Assembly: GCF_001997295.1 (NCBI RefSeq)
Contig: NZ_CP019605.1
Span: 1,798,001 to 1,862,000 of the forward strand
Reading direction: 5' to 3'
DNA: 64,000 bases
From: Tessaracoccus flavus
GTDB lineage: Bacteria > Actinomycetota > Actinomycetes > Propionibacteriales > Propionibacteriaceae
Shown here: positions 26,740 through 34,446 of the stretch, piece after piece
How the letters are laid out: each line of letters opens with the position of its first letter
Numbering within the stretch: position 1 is the stretch's first letter
Notes under the pieces: generated by a model
The model's database searches: none
Told to the model about the DNA's origin: nothing
Seen by the model: the letters and a program-made list of their open reading frames with translations, nothing else
Made by a program: the position numbers and the translations under genes

Positions 26740-27360
26740 ATGTCCCGTTCTCCCCTCGGCTTCGCCGCACTGCCCGCGGCTGCCGCCCTGCTCCTGGGCG
26801 GCGTCGCCCTCACCGCCAACGCGGCCCCCACTACCGCAGCTGAATGCGTCCGAGACGGACTCGTCTGGGTCCACGTGCAGTACGACGACACGGTGACCGG
26901 CGCCTGCGCCAACGAGTTCGACACTGCATCCGAAGCTCTCCTCAGCACCGGCCTCACCACTGATACTGGCGCTTGGCTCTCCACCGTCGACGGTCGCGCT
27001 GCAGACAGCGGAGCGCGGGAGTACTGGGGAGTCTGGACGCAGTCGCCCGCCGACGGCGTCTACTCGGGGGCGTGGGAGTTCGCCCAGGTGGGCATCCTCG
27101 AACTGACCCTCGAAGCCGGCGACGTACTCGGCGTCGATCTTGAAGCCGACTGGGATCTCGAATCAGCGGCACCCACAGTCGACCCCGTCGCCGGTCTGGA
27201 CCTCACCGCTCCGGAAACGACACCAACCACCCCAGCCCCGTCGCCCACCCCGACGGCCAGCGCGTCACCGGAGGGCCCAGGATCCGGCGCAGACTGCGAC
27301 GATCCCTCCGCCCTGCCGATCAACCCTGAGTGCATCGGCGCCCCAAGCACCGGTGTCTGA
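26740..27360 (+). CDS. Secreted transcobalamin-beta-like (DUF4430-type) protein
   Basis: 206 residues. Signal peptide 1-29 (ALLLGGVALTANA), then a domain VWVHVQYDDTVTGACANEF, ASEALLSTGL, YWGVWTQSPADGVYSGAWEF that matches the N-terminal domain of the LRR protein at 32.1 kb. It is reminiscent of the DUF4430/transcobalamin C-terminal-like fold (EAL.. then a W-rich ending). A Pro/Thr-rich tail ends in cysteines (GADCDDP, PECIG). It directly follows a cobalamin riboswitch, and its stop overlaps the next gene by 8 bases. I infer a cell-surface or secreted B12-binding role; the family assignment is by pattern, not alignment. Confidence 0.7.
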   Translation: MSRSPLGFAALPAAAALLLGGVALTANAAPTTAAECVRDGLVWVHVQYDDTVTGACANEFDTASEALLSTGLTTDTGAWLSTVDGRAADSGAREYWGVWTQSPADGVYSGAWEFAQVGILELTLEAGDVLGVDLEADWDLESAAPTVDPVAGLDLTAPETTPTTPAPSPTPTASASPEGPGSGADCDDPSALPINPECIGAPSTGV

Positions 27361-28393
27361 TTTGCGCCGCCTGACCGCAGCCCTGGTGTTGGGTTGCGTC
27401 ACGGCCGCTGCGGCCTGGTCGCCAGCGCACGCCGACGCGTCCCCCGGCCACTGCACCAGCGATTCCGGGGTGACGGTCGTCGTCGACTTCCAGGAGTTGG
27501 GCGGCGGAACCGTCGTGCGCTGCGTAGACCAGGTTCCTGCGGGCACCACGGGGCTGCAGGCGCTGCGACTGGCCGGATTCACTCATTCCGGGACGATTCA
27601 CGATGGCCCGGGTTTCGTCTGCAGGATCGACGACCGTCCCGCGGCCACCGAGACCCTCCCCGTGGCGGGCAACGAAGAGTACCGGGAAACATGCGTGGCC
27701 ACGCCACCCAAGAATGCGTTCTGGGGATACTGGCACGCCCCCAACGGCGGCGAGTGGACGTTTTCGTCGTTCGGCGGCGGCGCGCGGACGGTGATTCCGG
27801 GAGGGTACGAGGGCTGGTCGTTCTCCCTCAACCGAGGCACGGACAGCAATCCCGCCCCACGCGTGGCGCCATCGCATCCCGTCGCGCCGCCCGCTACCGA
27901 GCCTCCGGCGCCCCCGACCACCACCACGCCGCCAGCGCCAGCACCGCGGCCCACCACCGCAGCACCCGGGAGCACTGCCCGGCCTCCTGCGAACACGGCG
28001 ACGCCCGCCTCCCCTCCCTCCTCCGAGCCGACCACCCCCGACCCGGCGCCCGAGCCCGCGCGCACCGCGCCGATCGAGGCGCCCTCGGCCTCTCCGTCGC
28101 CCCCCGCACAGCCGCCGATATCCCCCAGCGTCGACGCGCCCTCCCCCACCACTGCCGACTCGTCGCCGTCCACCACTGCGGCGACCGGTCCCGCTGCTTC
28201 GCCTCCCCCTCCCCGCCCGTCACCCGGCCGGTCGGTCCCTCCCGGTGCTTCGCTGCCTCCGACCACGCCAGCCGTCGTCGAGGCTGAGCCTGCGGCAGGT
28301 CCTCCGCTGGGGACGCTGATCGGTGTCGGTGCCGTGGTCGTGCTGGGCGCGGCCGGGGGCGCAACCTGGTGGCGGCGCCGCGGGCTGGGATGA
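27353..28393 (+). CDS. Membrane-anchored DUF4430-like protein, second B12-capture candidate
   Basis: 346 residues from GTG 27353, giving signal peptide LTAALVLGCVTAAAAWSPAHA. The beta-like domain has VTVVVDFQELGGGTVVRC, TTGLQALRLAGF, GFVCRIDDRPA and AFWGYWHAPNGGEWTFSSFGGG, typical DUF4430 elements (GLxALxxAGF and a WxYWH turn). About 150 residues of Pro/Ser/Thr-rich linker follow, then a C-terminal membrane helix (GTLIGVGAVVVLGAAGG) with WWRRRG as stop-transfer. This is a tethered surface protein whose spacer could reach through the wall. It lies between the first beta-like gene and ecfT, with overlaps on both sides. Confidence 0.78.
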   Translation: MSDLRRLTAALVLGCVTAAAAWSPAHADASPGHCTSDSGVTVVVDFQELGGGTVVRCVDQVPAGTTGLQALRLAGFTHSGTIHDGPGFVCRIDDRPAATETLPVAGNEEYRETCVATPPKNAFWGYWHAPNGGEWTFSSFGGGARTVIPGGYEGWSFSLNRGTDSNPAPRVAPSHPVAPPATEPPAPPTTTTPPAPAPRPTTAAPGSTARPPANTATPASPPSSEPTTPDPAPEPARTAPIEAPSASPSPPAQPPISPSVDAPSPTTADSSPSTTAATGPAASPPPPRPSPGRSVPPGASLPPTTPAVVEAEPAAGPPLGTLIGVGAVVVLGAAGGATWWRRRGLG

Positions 28394-29517
28394 GGCGGTA
28401 CTTCCTCCCCAGGTCGATCCATCCGTTCGCGTGGTGGGGCTGGGCTCTGGCACTCGCCGCAGCCGCGTCGAACACCACCAATCCTTTGCTGCTGGCGGGG
28501 GTGATCGCCGTGGCGGCTCTGGTCACCATCTCCCGCCGAGATGACAACCCGTGGGCGAGATCGTTCAAGCTATACCTCATCCTGGCCGTCTTCATCGTAG
28601 TGATGAGGGTCGCCTTCCGGATCTTCTTCGGGGGCGGCGATGGACCGACGATCCTGTTCACTCTGCCGCAGGTGCCCCTCCCCACCTGGGTGCGCGGCAT
28701 CCGGCTCCTGGGCCCCGTATCACTCGAATCGCTGCTCAGCGGTCTCTACGACGGCGCGCGCCTGGCCACGATCGTGGTGTGCATCGGCGCCGCAAACTCG
28801 CTGGCCAACCCCAAGAAGCTCCTCGCGAGTCTTCCCGGAGCGCTCTACGAGCTTGGCACCGTCATGGTGGTGGCCGTCTCCGCATTGCCCCAGCTGGGTG
28901 AATCCGCCCAACGCGTCGTGCGGGCGCGGAAGCTCCGCCGCTCCCCGGCGGGGTCGAAGCGCCGCGACAAACTCCGAGCCGTGGAGACCATCATCGTCCC
29001 AGTTCTCTCCGATGCACTCGAACGCTCCCTCGCGCTGGCCGCCTCCATGGATGTGCGGGGCTACGGCCGTAGCGGTACCGGACGGCGCCTTCACCGCGGC
29101 CTGTCCCTGTGGCTGGGGGTGATTAGCATTATGCTGCTGGCCACCTGGTCGTTCCGTTTCCTCGCCGGCTCGGCTGACCGCAGCGTGCTGGGTGTCGGGA
29201 TCCTCTCAACGTCGCTGCTGGTCGCGGGGCTCGCGTCTGCCATGGCTGCGCTCCACTTCGCCGGACGCACCGTCCGCAGGACCCAGTACCGTCCCATCCG
29301 ATGGGGGATCGCCGAGACGCTGGTGGTGGTCACGGGCGTCACCTGCGCTGCCATCGTCAGCCTCGTCGCAGCCAGCGCCGACGCAGTCGTGCTGTTCCCC
29401 TCGATCAGCCCCTTCACGTGGCCGACGTTGACTCCGCTCCTCCTCCTCGCGCTGGCTGCCGCCAGCCTGCCGGCCTTCCTCACCCCGCCGCCCGACCTCT
29501 GGAAGGCCCCCGCATGA
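28390..29517 (+). CDS. ecfT: ECF transporter transmembrane component EcfT
   Basis: 375 residues with about six to eight hydrophobic helices. The long cytoplasmic coupling helices contain RVVRARKLRRSP and SMDVRGYGRSG, the two Ala/Arg-Gly motifs that contact the ATPases. ATG 28390 overlaps the stop of the anchored beta-like protein (ATGA), and the next gene overlaps by 4 bases. It is part of the B12-riboswitch operon, so it most likely moves cobalamin or a precursor with the S component at 31.1 kb. Confidence 0.88.
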   Translation: MRRYFLPRSIHPFAWWGWALALAAAASNTTNPLLLAGVIAVAALVTISRRDDNPWARSFKLYLILAVFIVVMRVAFRIFFGGGDGPTILFTLPQVPLPTWVRGIRLLGPVSLESLLSGLYDGARLATIVVCIGAANSLANPKKLLASLPGALYELGTVMVVAVSALPQLGESAQRVVRARKLRRSPAGSKRRDKLRAVETIIVPVLSDALERSLALAASMDVRGYGRSGTGRRLHRGLSLWLGVISIMLLATWSFRFLAGSADRSVLGVGILSTSLLVAGLASAMAALHFAGRTVRRTQYRPIRWGIAETLVVVTGVTCAAIVSLVAASADAVVLFPSISPFTWPTLTPLLLLALAAASLPAFLTPPPDLWKAPA

Positions 29518-31076
29518 TCCGCTTCGACGACGTCAGCTTCCGCTACGCCAGCAGCGACACCCTGCGGCTGCAGCACGTCAGCTTCGAGATCGAGGAGGGC
29601 GAGCTCTGCCTGGTCGTCGGTCCGACCGGGAGCGGGAAGTCCACCCTGCTGGGGTGCATCAATAACCTTGTGCCTCGCTTCACCGGCGGCATCCGCACCG
29701 GCCGCGTGTTCATCGACGGCAGCGACACCACCCTGCTCCAGCCCCGGGAACTCGCCACCACCGTCGGCTACGTGGGCCAGGACCCGCTCGCCGGCTTCGT
29801 CACCGACACGGTGGAGGACGAACTCGCCTACTCCATGGAGCAACTCGGCTTCCCCGCGCCGGAGATGCGGCGGCGGGTCGAGGAGACGCTCGATCTGCTG
29901 GGGATCGCCGACCTGCGCCGACGAGCGCTGCGCACCCTCTCGGGTGGGCAACAACAGCGCGTCGCGATCGGCAGCGTCCTGGCCAGTTCCCCGAAGGTGC
30001 TCGTCCTCGACGAACCCACCTCCGCGCTCGACCCCATCGCGGCGGAAGAGGTCCTGGCGATCGTATCCAGGCTGGTGCGCGACCTCGGCACGACCGTGGT
30101 GATCGCGGAACATCGCATGGAGCGTGTGATCGAGTTCGCCGACAGCACGCTTCTCGTCGGAGATACCGTGACCCACGGAGCCACGCGAACGGTTCTGCGC
30201 GATGCCCCGATCCGCCCCCCGCTGGTCGAGCTCGGAGTGGCGATGGGCTGGGACCCACTCCCGCTCACCATCCGCGAGGGGCGCCGCTCTGCCGCCCAGC
30301 AGCGTCGGGTCTGGGCCAGCGAGCCACCGACGCTGCCGTCACGCCGCCCGTCCGGTGAGGTGGCGCTCAGCGCGTCGAGCATCATCGTCCGATACGGCGA
30401 GAAGGTCGCTGTGGCCGGAGTGGATCTCTCCCTGCGCCAGGGGGAAGTGACCGCCCTGATGGGACGAAACGGCTGCGGCAAGTCGAGCCTGCTGTGGGCA
30501 CTCCACGGAGCAGGGCGCCGCGACGGCGGCACGGTCTCGCGTTCCGCCGAGGCGGGGATCGCCCTGGTGCCGCAGACGCCCTCCGACCTGCTGTACCTGA
30601 CCAGCGTTGCCGCCGAGTGCTCTGCGAGCGACCGGTCTGCGGAGGTGCCGGACGGTACGACGCTCGCGCTGCTTCGGCGTCTGGTGCCGGGCATCGAGCC
30701 CGACGCTCACCCCCGCGACCTGTCCGAGGGGCAGAAGTTGGCCGTGGTCCTGGCGGTCGAACTGGCTGGCAACCCGGCGGTGGTGCTGCTCGACGAACCC
30801 ACCCGCGGCCTCGACTACGCCGCCAAGCATGCCCTGTCCGAGATCATCGCCGGCATGGCCGCTGACGGCCGAGCCGTGCTGATCGCCACCCACGACGTCG
30901 AGATGGTGGCCCAGACCTGCGAACGCGTGGTGGTCATGGCTGAAGGCGAGGTGGTCTCGGACGGACCCACTCGCGACGTGCTCGCCACGTCCGCGCTGCT
31001 CGCCACCCAGGTGGCGAAAGTCTCGAGTCCGACGCCGGTGCTCACCGTCCAGGAGTTCGTCGATGCCCGGGACTGA
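29514..31076 (+). CDS. Fused ECF ATPase (EcfA1-EcfA2 in one chain)
   Basis: 520 residues with two complete ABC domains. The first has Walker A GPTGSGKST, LSGGQQQRVAIG and VLVLDEPTSALD; the second has GRNGCGKSS, LSEGQKLAVVL and VVLLDEPTRGLD with HD in ATHDVEM. Separate A1 and A2 genes are the usual state, but fused forms are known. The second signature is LSEGQ rather than LSGGQ. It overlaps ecfT at the start and the S component at the end, so all are translationally coupled. Confidence 0.92.
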   Translation: MIRFDDVSFRYASSDTLRLQHVSFEIEEGELCLVVGPTGSGKSTLLGCINNLVPRFTGGIRTGRVFIDGSDTTLLQPRELATTVGYVGQDPLAGFVTDTVEDELAYSMEQLGFPAPEMRRRVEETLDLLGIADLRRRALRTLSGGQQQRVAIGSVLASSPKVLVLDEPTSALDPIAAEEVLAIVSRLVRDLGTTVVIAEHRMERVIEFADSTLLVGDTVTHGATRTVLRDAPIRPPLVELGVAMGWDPLPLTIREGRRSAAQQRRVWASEPPTLPSRRPSGEVALSASSIIVRYGEKVAVAGVDLSLRQGEVTALMGRNGCGKSSLLWALHGAGRRDGGTVSRSAEAGIALVPQTPSDLLYLTSVAAECSASDRSAEVPDGTTLALLRRLVPGIEPDAHPRDLSEGQKLAVVLAVELAGNPAVVLLDEPTRGLDYAAKHALSEIIAGMAADGRAVLIATHDVEMVAQTCERVVVMAEGEVVSDGPTRDVLATSALLATQVAKVSSPTPVLTVQEFVDARD

Positions 31077-31947
31077 CCCGACGCTCAACGTTCCCGCCCC
31101 CGTGGTCGGGGTGTCCCTCGGCTGGCGGACCTGGCTCGTCATCGTGCTCTCCACGGCGCTGGGGCTCTTCGCCATCGGTTGGCCGCTACTCATCCCCGCA
31201 GTGGGAGTCGCGCCCGAGCACGCGCAGGACGCGCCGTTCGTCTTCGCCGCGCTCCTTCCGGTGATCCTGTTGCTGGTGATCGCCCAGGTGACCGAGGGCG
31301 GACTCGATTCCAGGTCCCTGGCTGTTCTCGGCGTGCTCTCTGCCATCAACGCCGCCATCAGACCAGCGCTCGGCGCAGGGACAGCGGGGGTGGAGTCGGT
31401 CTTCTTCCTGCTGGTGCTGGCCGGGCGCGCCTTCGGGCCGGGGTTCGGCTACCTACTGGGCATGACCTCCCTGTTCGCCTCGGCGCTCATCACCGCGGGT
31501 GTGGGGCCCTGGCTGCCCTTCCAGATGCTCGCCGCCGGTTGGGTGGGTCTAATCTCGGGGCTCCTCCCCCGGAGGGTGACCGGCAAGGCCGAGATCGGGA
31601 TGCTGATCGCCGTCGGTGTCGTGTCTGCGTACGTGTACGGCGCGCTGATGAACATGTGGTTCTGGCCGTTCATCACCGGCATCAACCTCGACGGCGCGGG
31701 CGGCTCCCTGGATTATGTCCCCGGAGCTCCGATCGTGGACAACCTGGCGCGGTTCGGCTGGTTCACCCTCCTCACCTCCACGGGCGGCTGGGATACCGGA
31801 CGAGCGATCACAACGGCGCTTGCTCTGCTGATCCTGGGACGCCCGCTGCTCACGGTGCTGCGGCGCGCCTCAGGCCTAGGGCGGGTCGCGCCCCACCCCG
31901 GCGAAGCGGCCCCGCAGCGCGATGCTAGGGTCAGCCCGTTGGGTTAG
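31063..31947 (+). CDS. ECF transporter S component, probable cobalamin specificity
   Basis: 294 residues with six hydrophobic helices (for example WLVIVLSTALGLFAIGWPLL, FVFAALLPVILLLVIAQ, SVFFLLVLAGRAFGPGFGYLLGMTSLFASAL, IGMLIAVGVVSAYVYGALMN). The family look (RAFGPGFGYLLGxxSLFASA and GALMNMWFWP) is that of CbrT-like/'ECF transporter S component' proteins. The operon leader is a cobalamin riboswitch and the partner genes are B12-binding-like, so the substrate is inferred to be B12 or a corrinoid. The last codons overlap the second riboswitch. Start ATG 31063 overlaps the ATPase by 14 bases. Confidence 0.82.
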   Translation: MPGTDPTLNVPAPVVGVSLGWRTWLVIVLSTALGLFAIGWPLLIPAVGVAPEHAQDAPFVFAALLPVILLLVIAQVTEGGLDSRSLAVLGVLSAINAAIRPALGAGTAGVESVFFLLVLAGRAFGPGFGYLLGMTSLFASALITAGVGPWLPFQMLAAGWVGLISGLLPRRVTGKAEIGMLIAVGVVSAYVYGALMNMWFWPFITGINLDGAGGSLDYVPGAPIVDNLARFGWFTLLTSTGGWDTGRAITTALALLILGRPLLTVLRRASGLGRVAPHPGEAAPQRDARVSPLG

Positions 31948-32012
31948 AGAATCCGGTGCGAATCCGGAACTGACGCGCAACCGTGACCCTCGCGTGAGGG
32001 AAGTCGGACCGA
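31927..32012 (+). ncRNA. Cobalamin riboswitch 2
   Basis: GAATCCGGTGCGAATCCGGAACTG, ACGCGCAACCGTGA and GAAGTCGGACC occur in the class order. The 5' part overlaps the end of the S-component gene (stop 31945-31947), so this RNA either starts from its own promoter inside that gene or works as an internal element of the long transcript. It leads the LRR gene 75 bases downstream. Confidence 0.93.
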
Positions 32013-32087
32013 CGCCCAATGTAGGACGCTCCCGTCGCGCTTGCGGGTCCTCGCCTGGCGGCCGGAGCACAACGCGAAAGGACGTCA

Positions 32088-34207
32088 GTGTTACGTCGCA
32101 TCCAGGGCTCAGCCCTCACTCTCGCCGTCATCGGCCTCATCCTCTCCCCGGTACCCGCCACGACGGCGGCGCCCCCCACTGCCGAGGAGTGCGTCGCCGC
32201 CGGGAACGTGTGGGTCCACGTTGAAGCGGACGCAACTGTTCTCGGGGCTGCGCCACCGAATTTTCCAGCGGCCGCGAGGCGTTGGAGAGCGCAGGCTTCG
32301 ATCTGACTGACAATGGCGGGTTCCTCACTCACATCAACGGCATCCCAGCCTCGCCCGGCCCGCAGGACTGGTGGAGCTATTGGCAGCTGAGCGCCGACGC
32401 CGACGGCCGCTACGCCGAATGGAACTTCTCGCAGTTCGGCATGGACTCATCCTCCCCCCTGGGCGGCTCGGTCGAGGGCTGGTCGCTGCACGACAGCTAC
32501 TCGGTCGAGGCTCCCCCGCCCGCGCAGAACCCGCTGGAGGGCTACACCGCCCCACCCAAGGAGGAGCCGACCGAGCCTGTGGTCATCCCTGACGCGCAAC
32601 TGCGCGCCTGCATCAACCGGGGGCTGGCCCAGCCTGCCACCGCGGCGGTGGGCGCTGAGCAGGCCGCCGCAGTCACTGAGCTGAACTGCTTCTATGGCGG
32701 GATCCGGGACCTGACGGGTCTGGAGAAGTTCACCGGGCTAACTTCTCTGGATCTCACACTCAACGACGTCACCGACACCACTCCCCTGGCCGGCCTCACG
32801 CAACTGAGCAGCCTTGTCCTCGACGGCAACGAGATCAGCGACGTGTCCCCGCTGGCGGGGCTTGAGGGGCTCACCAGCCTGGATCTGGATGGCAACCAGG
32901 TGAGTGACCTCCGCCCACTGGGGGCTCTGTCGCTGCTCGAAGTCCTCTCGGTCGCCGATCAACGGGGAACGACTCCGTTGTCCGGCCTCGACGGAATTTC
33001 GGCTCTGGGTTCCCTGCGTGAACTGAACGTGTCACAGAATGCTCTCAGCACTCTCGAGCCGGTCTCCGATCTCGCCGGTCTGCGCAAGCTCCTCGCCTAC
33101 GACAACGCGATCACCGACCTTTCGTCGCTCACTCGATTGACCGGCCTCACGGCGTTGAACCTGCACACCAACGGTTTGGCAGACATCTCAGCCTTGACCG
33201 AATTGAGTGCGCTGACGTCGCTCAACCTCGCCCACAACGACGTCGTCGACATCTCAGCCCTCTCCGGCCTGAGCGCTCTGACCGATCTGACCCTCTCGAA
33301 CAACCCTGTCGGCGATCATGCGCCGCTAGAGGAGATGACCGCCCTGACTGACCTCAGACTTGATGGGACCGGTATGCGCGACGCGTCCGTGCTGGGTGCG
33401 ATTGACGCCTTGAACTGGGTGATTCTGCACGACAACCACCTCAGCGACGTCTCCGTCCTAGCCACCAAGGACCTGCGCGGCTGGGGTGCTCTCGACCAAA
33501 CCCTTGAGTGGCCCGCTGCCATTGCTGGGGAGCCCGCTCCACGGCCCGTGGTGACGGATGAGACGGGTGCGGCCATCGCGGTCCCGCTACCCGAGGGCGC
33601 AGTCGTCGAGGGCGACAGCGTGGTGTGGTCCGAACCTGGCACGTTCACGCTCAGGTTCTCGTCGCCGTCTCGTAAGTTCGCGGGGACGGTCACCGTCCAC
33701 GTGGAGCCCGCTCGACCCTCCGCCAGCCCCACCCCCACCGAGGCGCCCACATCCGCGGATCCGAGCCCAACCGACGCTCCAACGGTCCAACCCTCCGCTG
33801 TACCCAGCCCCCCGCCTGCGGCCGTTGAGGATCTCTACGTCACGCCCGGAATGCATGAGGTGGCGGGGCGGCGCTGGTTCACGAGCTGCGAGCCCTATTC
33901 ACAAACGCAGCGGTGCACGACGCTGATCTGGGCGTCCACCGTCCGGGACGGACAGCGCGTTGATGGCTGGACGTTCAACACGCTTACCTACCGCGCCTCG
34001 TCGAAGTCGCTCTGGACAGGAAACCCGCTCGCCACCCCAGGTGAGCACGTGGTAGACGGCCGCCAGTGGCGCACACAGTGCAATACGGCCCTGACCGGTG
34101 GTAACGGGTGCCGTTCCTTCCTCTGGGTCCGCACTCCGGCCCTGATCGACGGAAAGGTCGCCGTCTTCGAGGGCTGGCAGCTCAACAACATCGTCCGCTT
34201 CCACTAA
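32088..34207 (+). pseudogene. Secreted LRR protein with N-terminal beta-like domain, one-base frameshift
   Basis: From GTG 32088 (AAAGGA upstream): signal peptide LTLAVIGLILSPVPATTAA, then VWVHVEADATVLG, where the frame is lost. One extra G in the GGGG run at about 32239 restores GCATEF, then REALESAGFDL, WWSYWQLSADADGRYAEWNF and about 706 residues in all. About ten internalin-like 22-residue LRRs follow (LTSLDLDGNQVSDLRPLGAL type), an Ig-like strand region (FTLRFSSPSRKFAGTVTVHVEP), a Pro/Thr linker and two copies of a C-terminal module (GRRWFTSCEPYSQTQRC; GRQWRTQCNTALTGGNGC). The module ends in GWQLNNIVRFH. It may hold or display B12-binding partners. The frameshift may be a sequence error. 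Confidence 0.75.
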
Positions 34208-34245
34208 CCATCGCCGGGCGCAGCCTCACTGGCTGTTCCCCCGAC

Positions 34246-34295
34246 CCTGGATCCACGGATGGGCCTCTGTTGCGAGGCCCGTCGGTGGATCCAGG
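34246..34295 (+). terminator. Long hairpin after the LRR gene
   Basis: CCTGGATCCAC then GGGCCTC pair with GAGGCCC then GTGGATCCAGG around a TGTTGC loop. The stem is about 18 bp with a small internal bulge. It lies between the LRR gene and riboswitch 3 and separates the two units. Confidence 0.7.
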
Positions 34296-34306
34296 TTGAC
34301 CTGGGC

Positions 34307-34394
34307 TAAGCTCAGACTGCTGGCAGAGAATCCGGTGCGAACCCGGAACTGACGCGCAACCGTATCCGGCCCATGGGCCGGGAGTCGGACCGAA
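34307..34394 (+). ncRNA. Cobalamin riboswitch 3
   Basis: AGAATCCGGTGCGAACCCGGA, CTGACGCGCAACCGTAT and GGGAGTCGGACC occur in order. A further hairpin (TCCGCA / TGCGGA, about 34409-34426) stands between it and the GTG at 34447. It controls the toroid protein gene separately from the ECF operon. Confidence 0.93.
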
Positions 34395-34446
34395 GCCAGC
34401 CTTGGATCAGTCCGCAAAGTCTGCGGATCGACGCGAAAGGATCACC

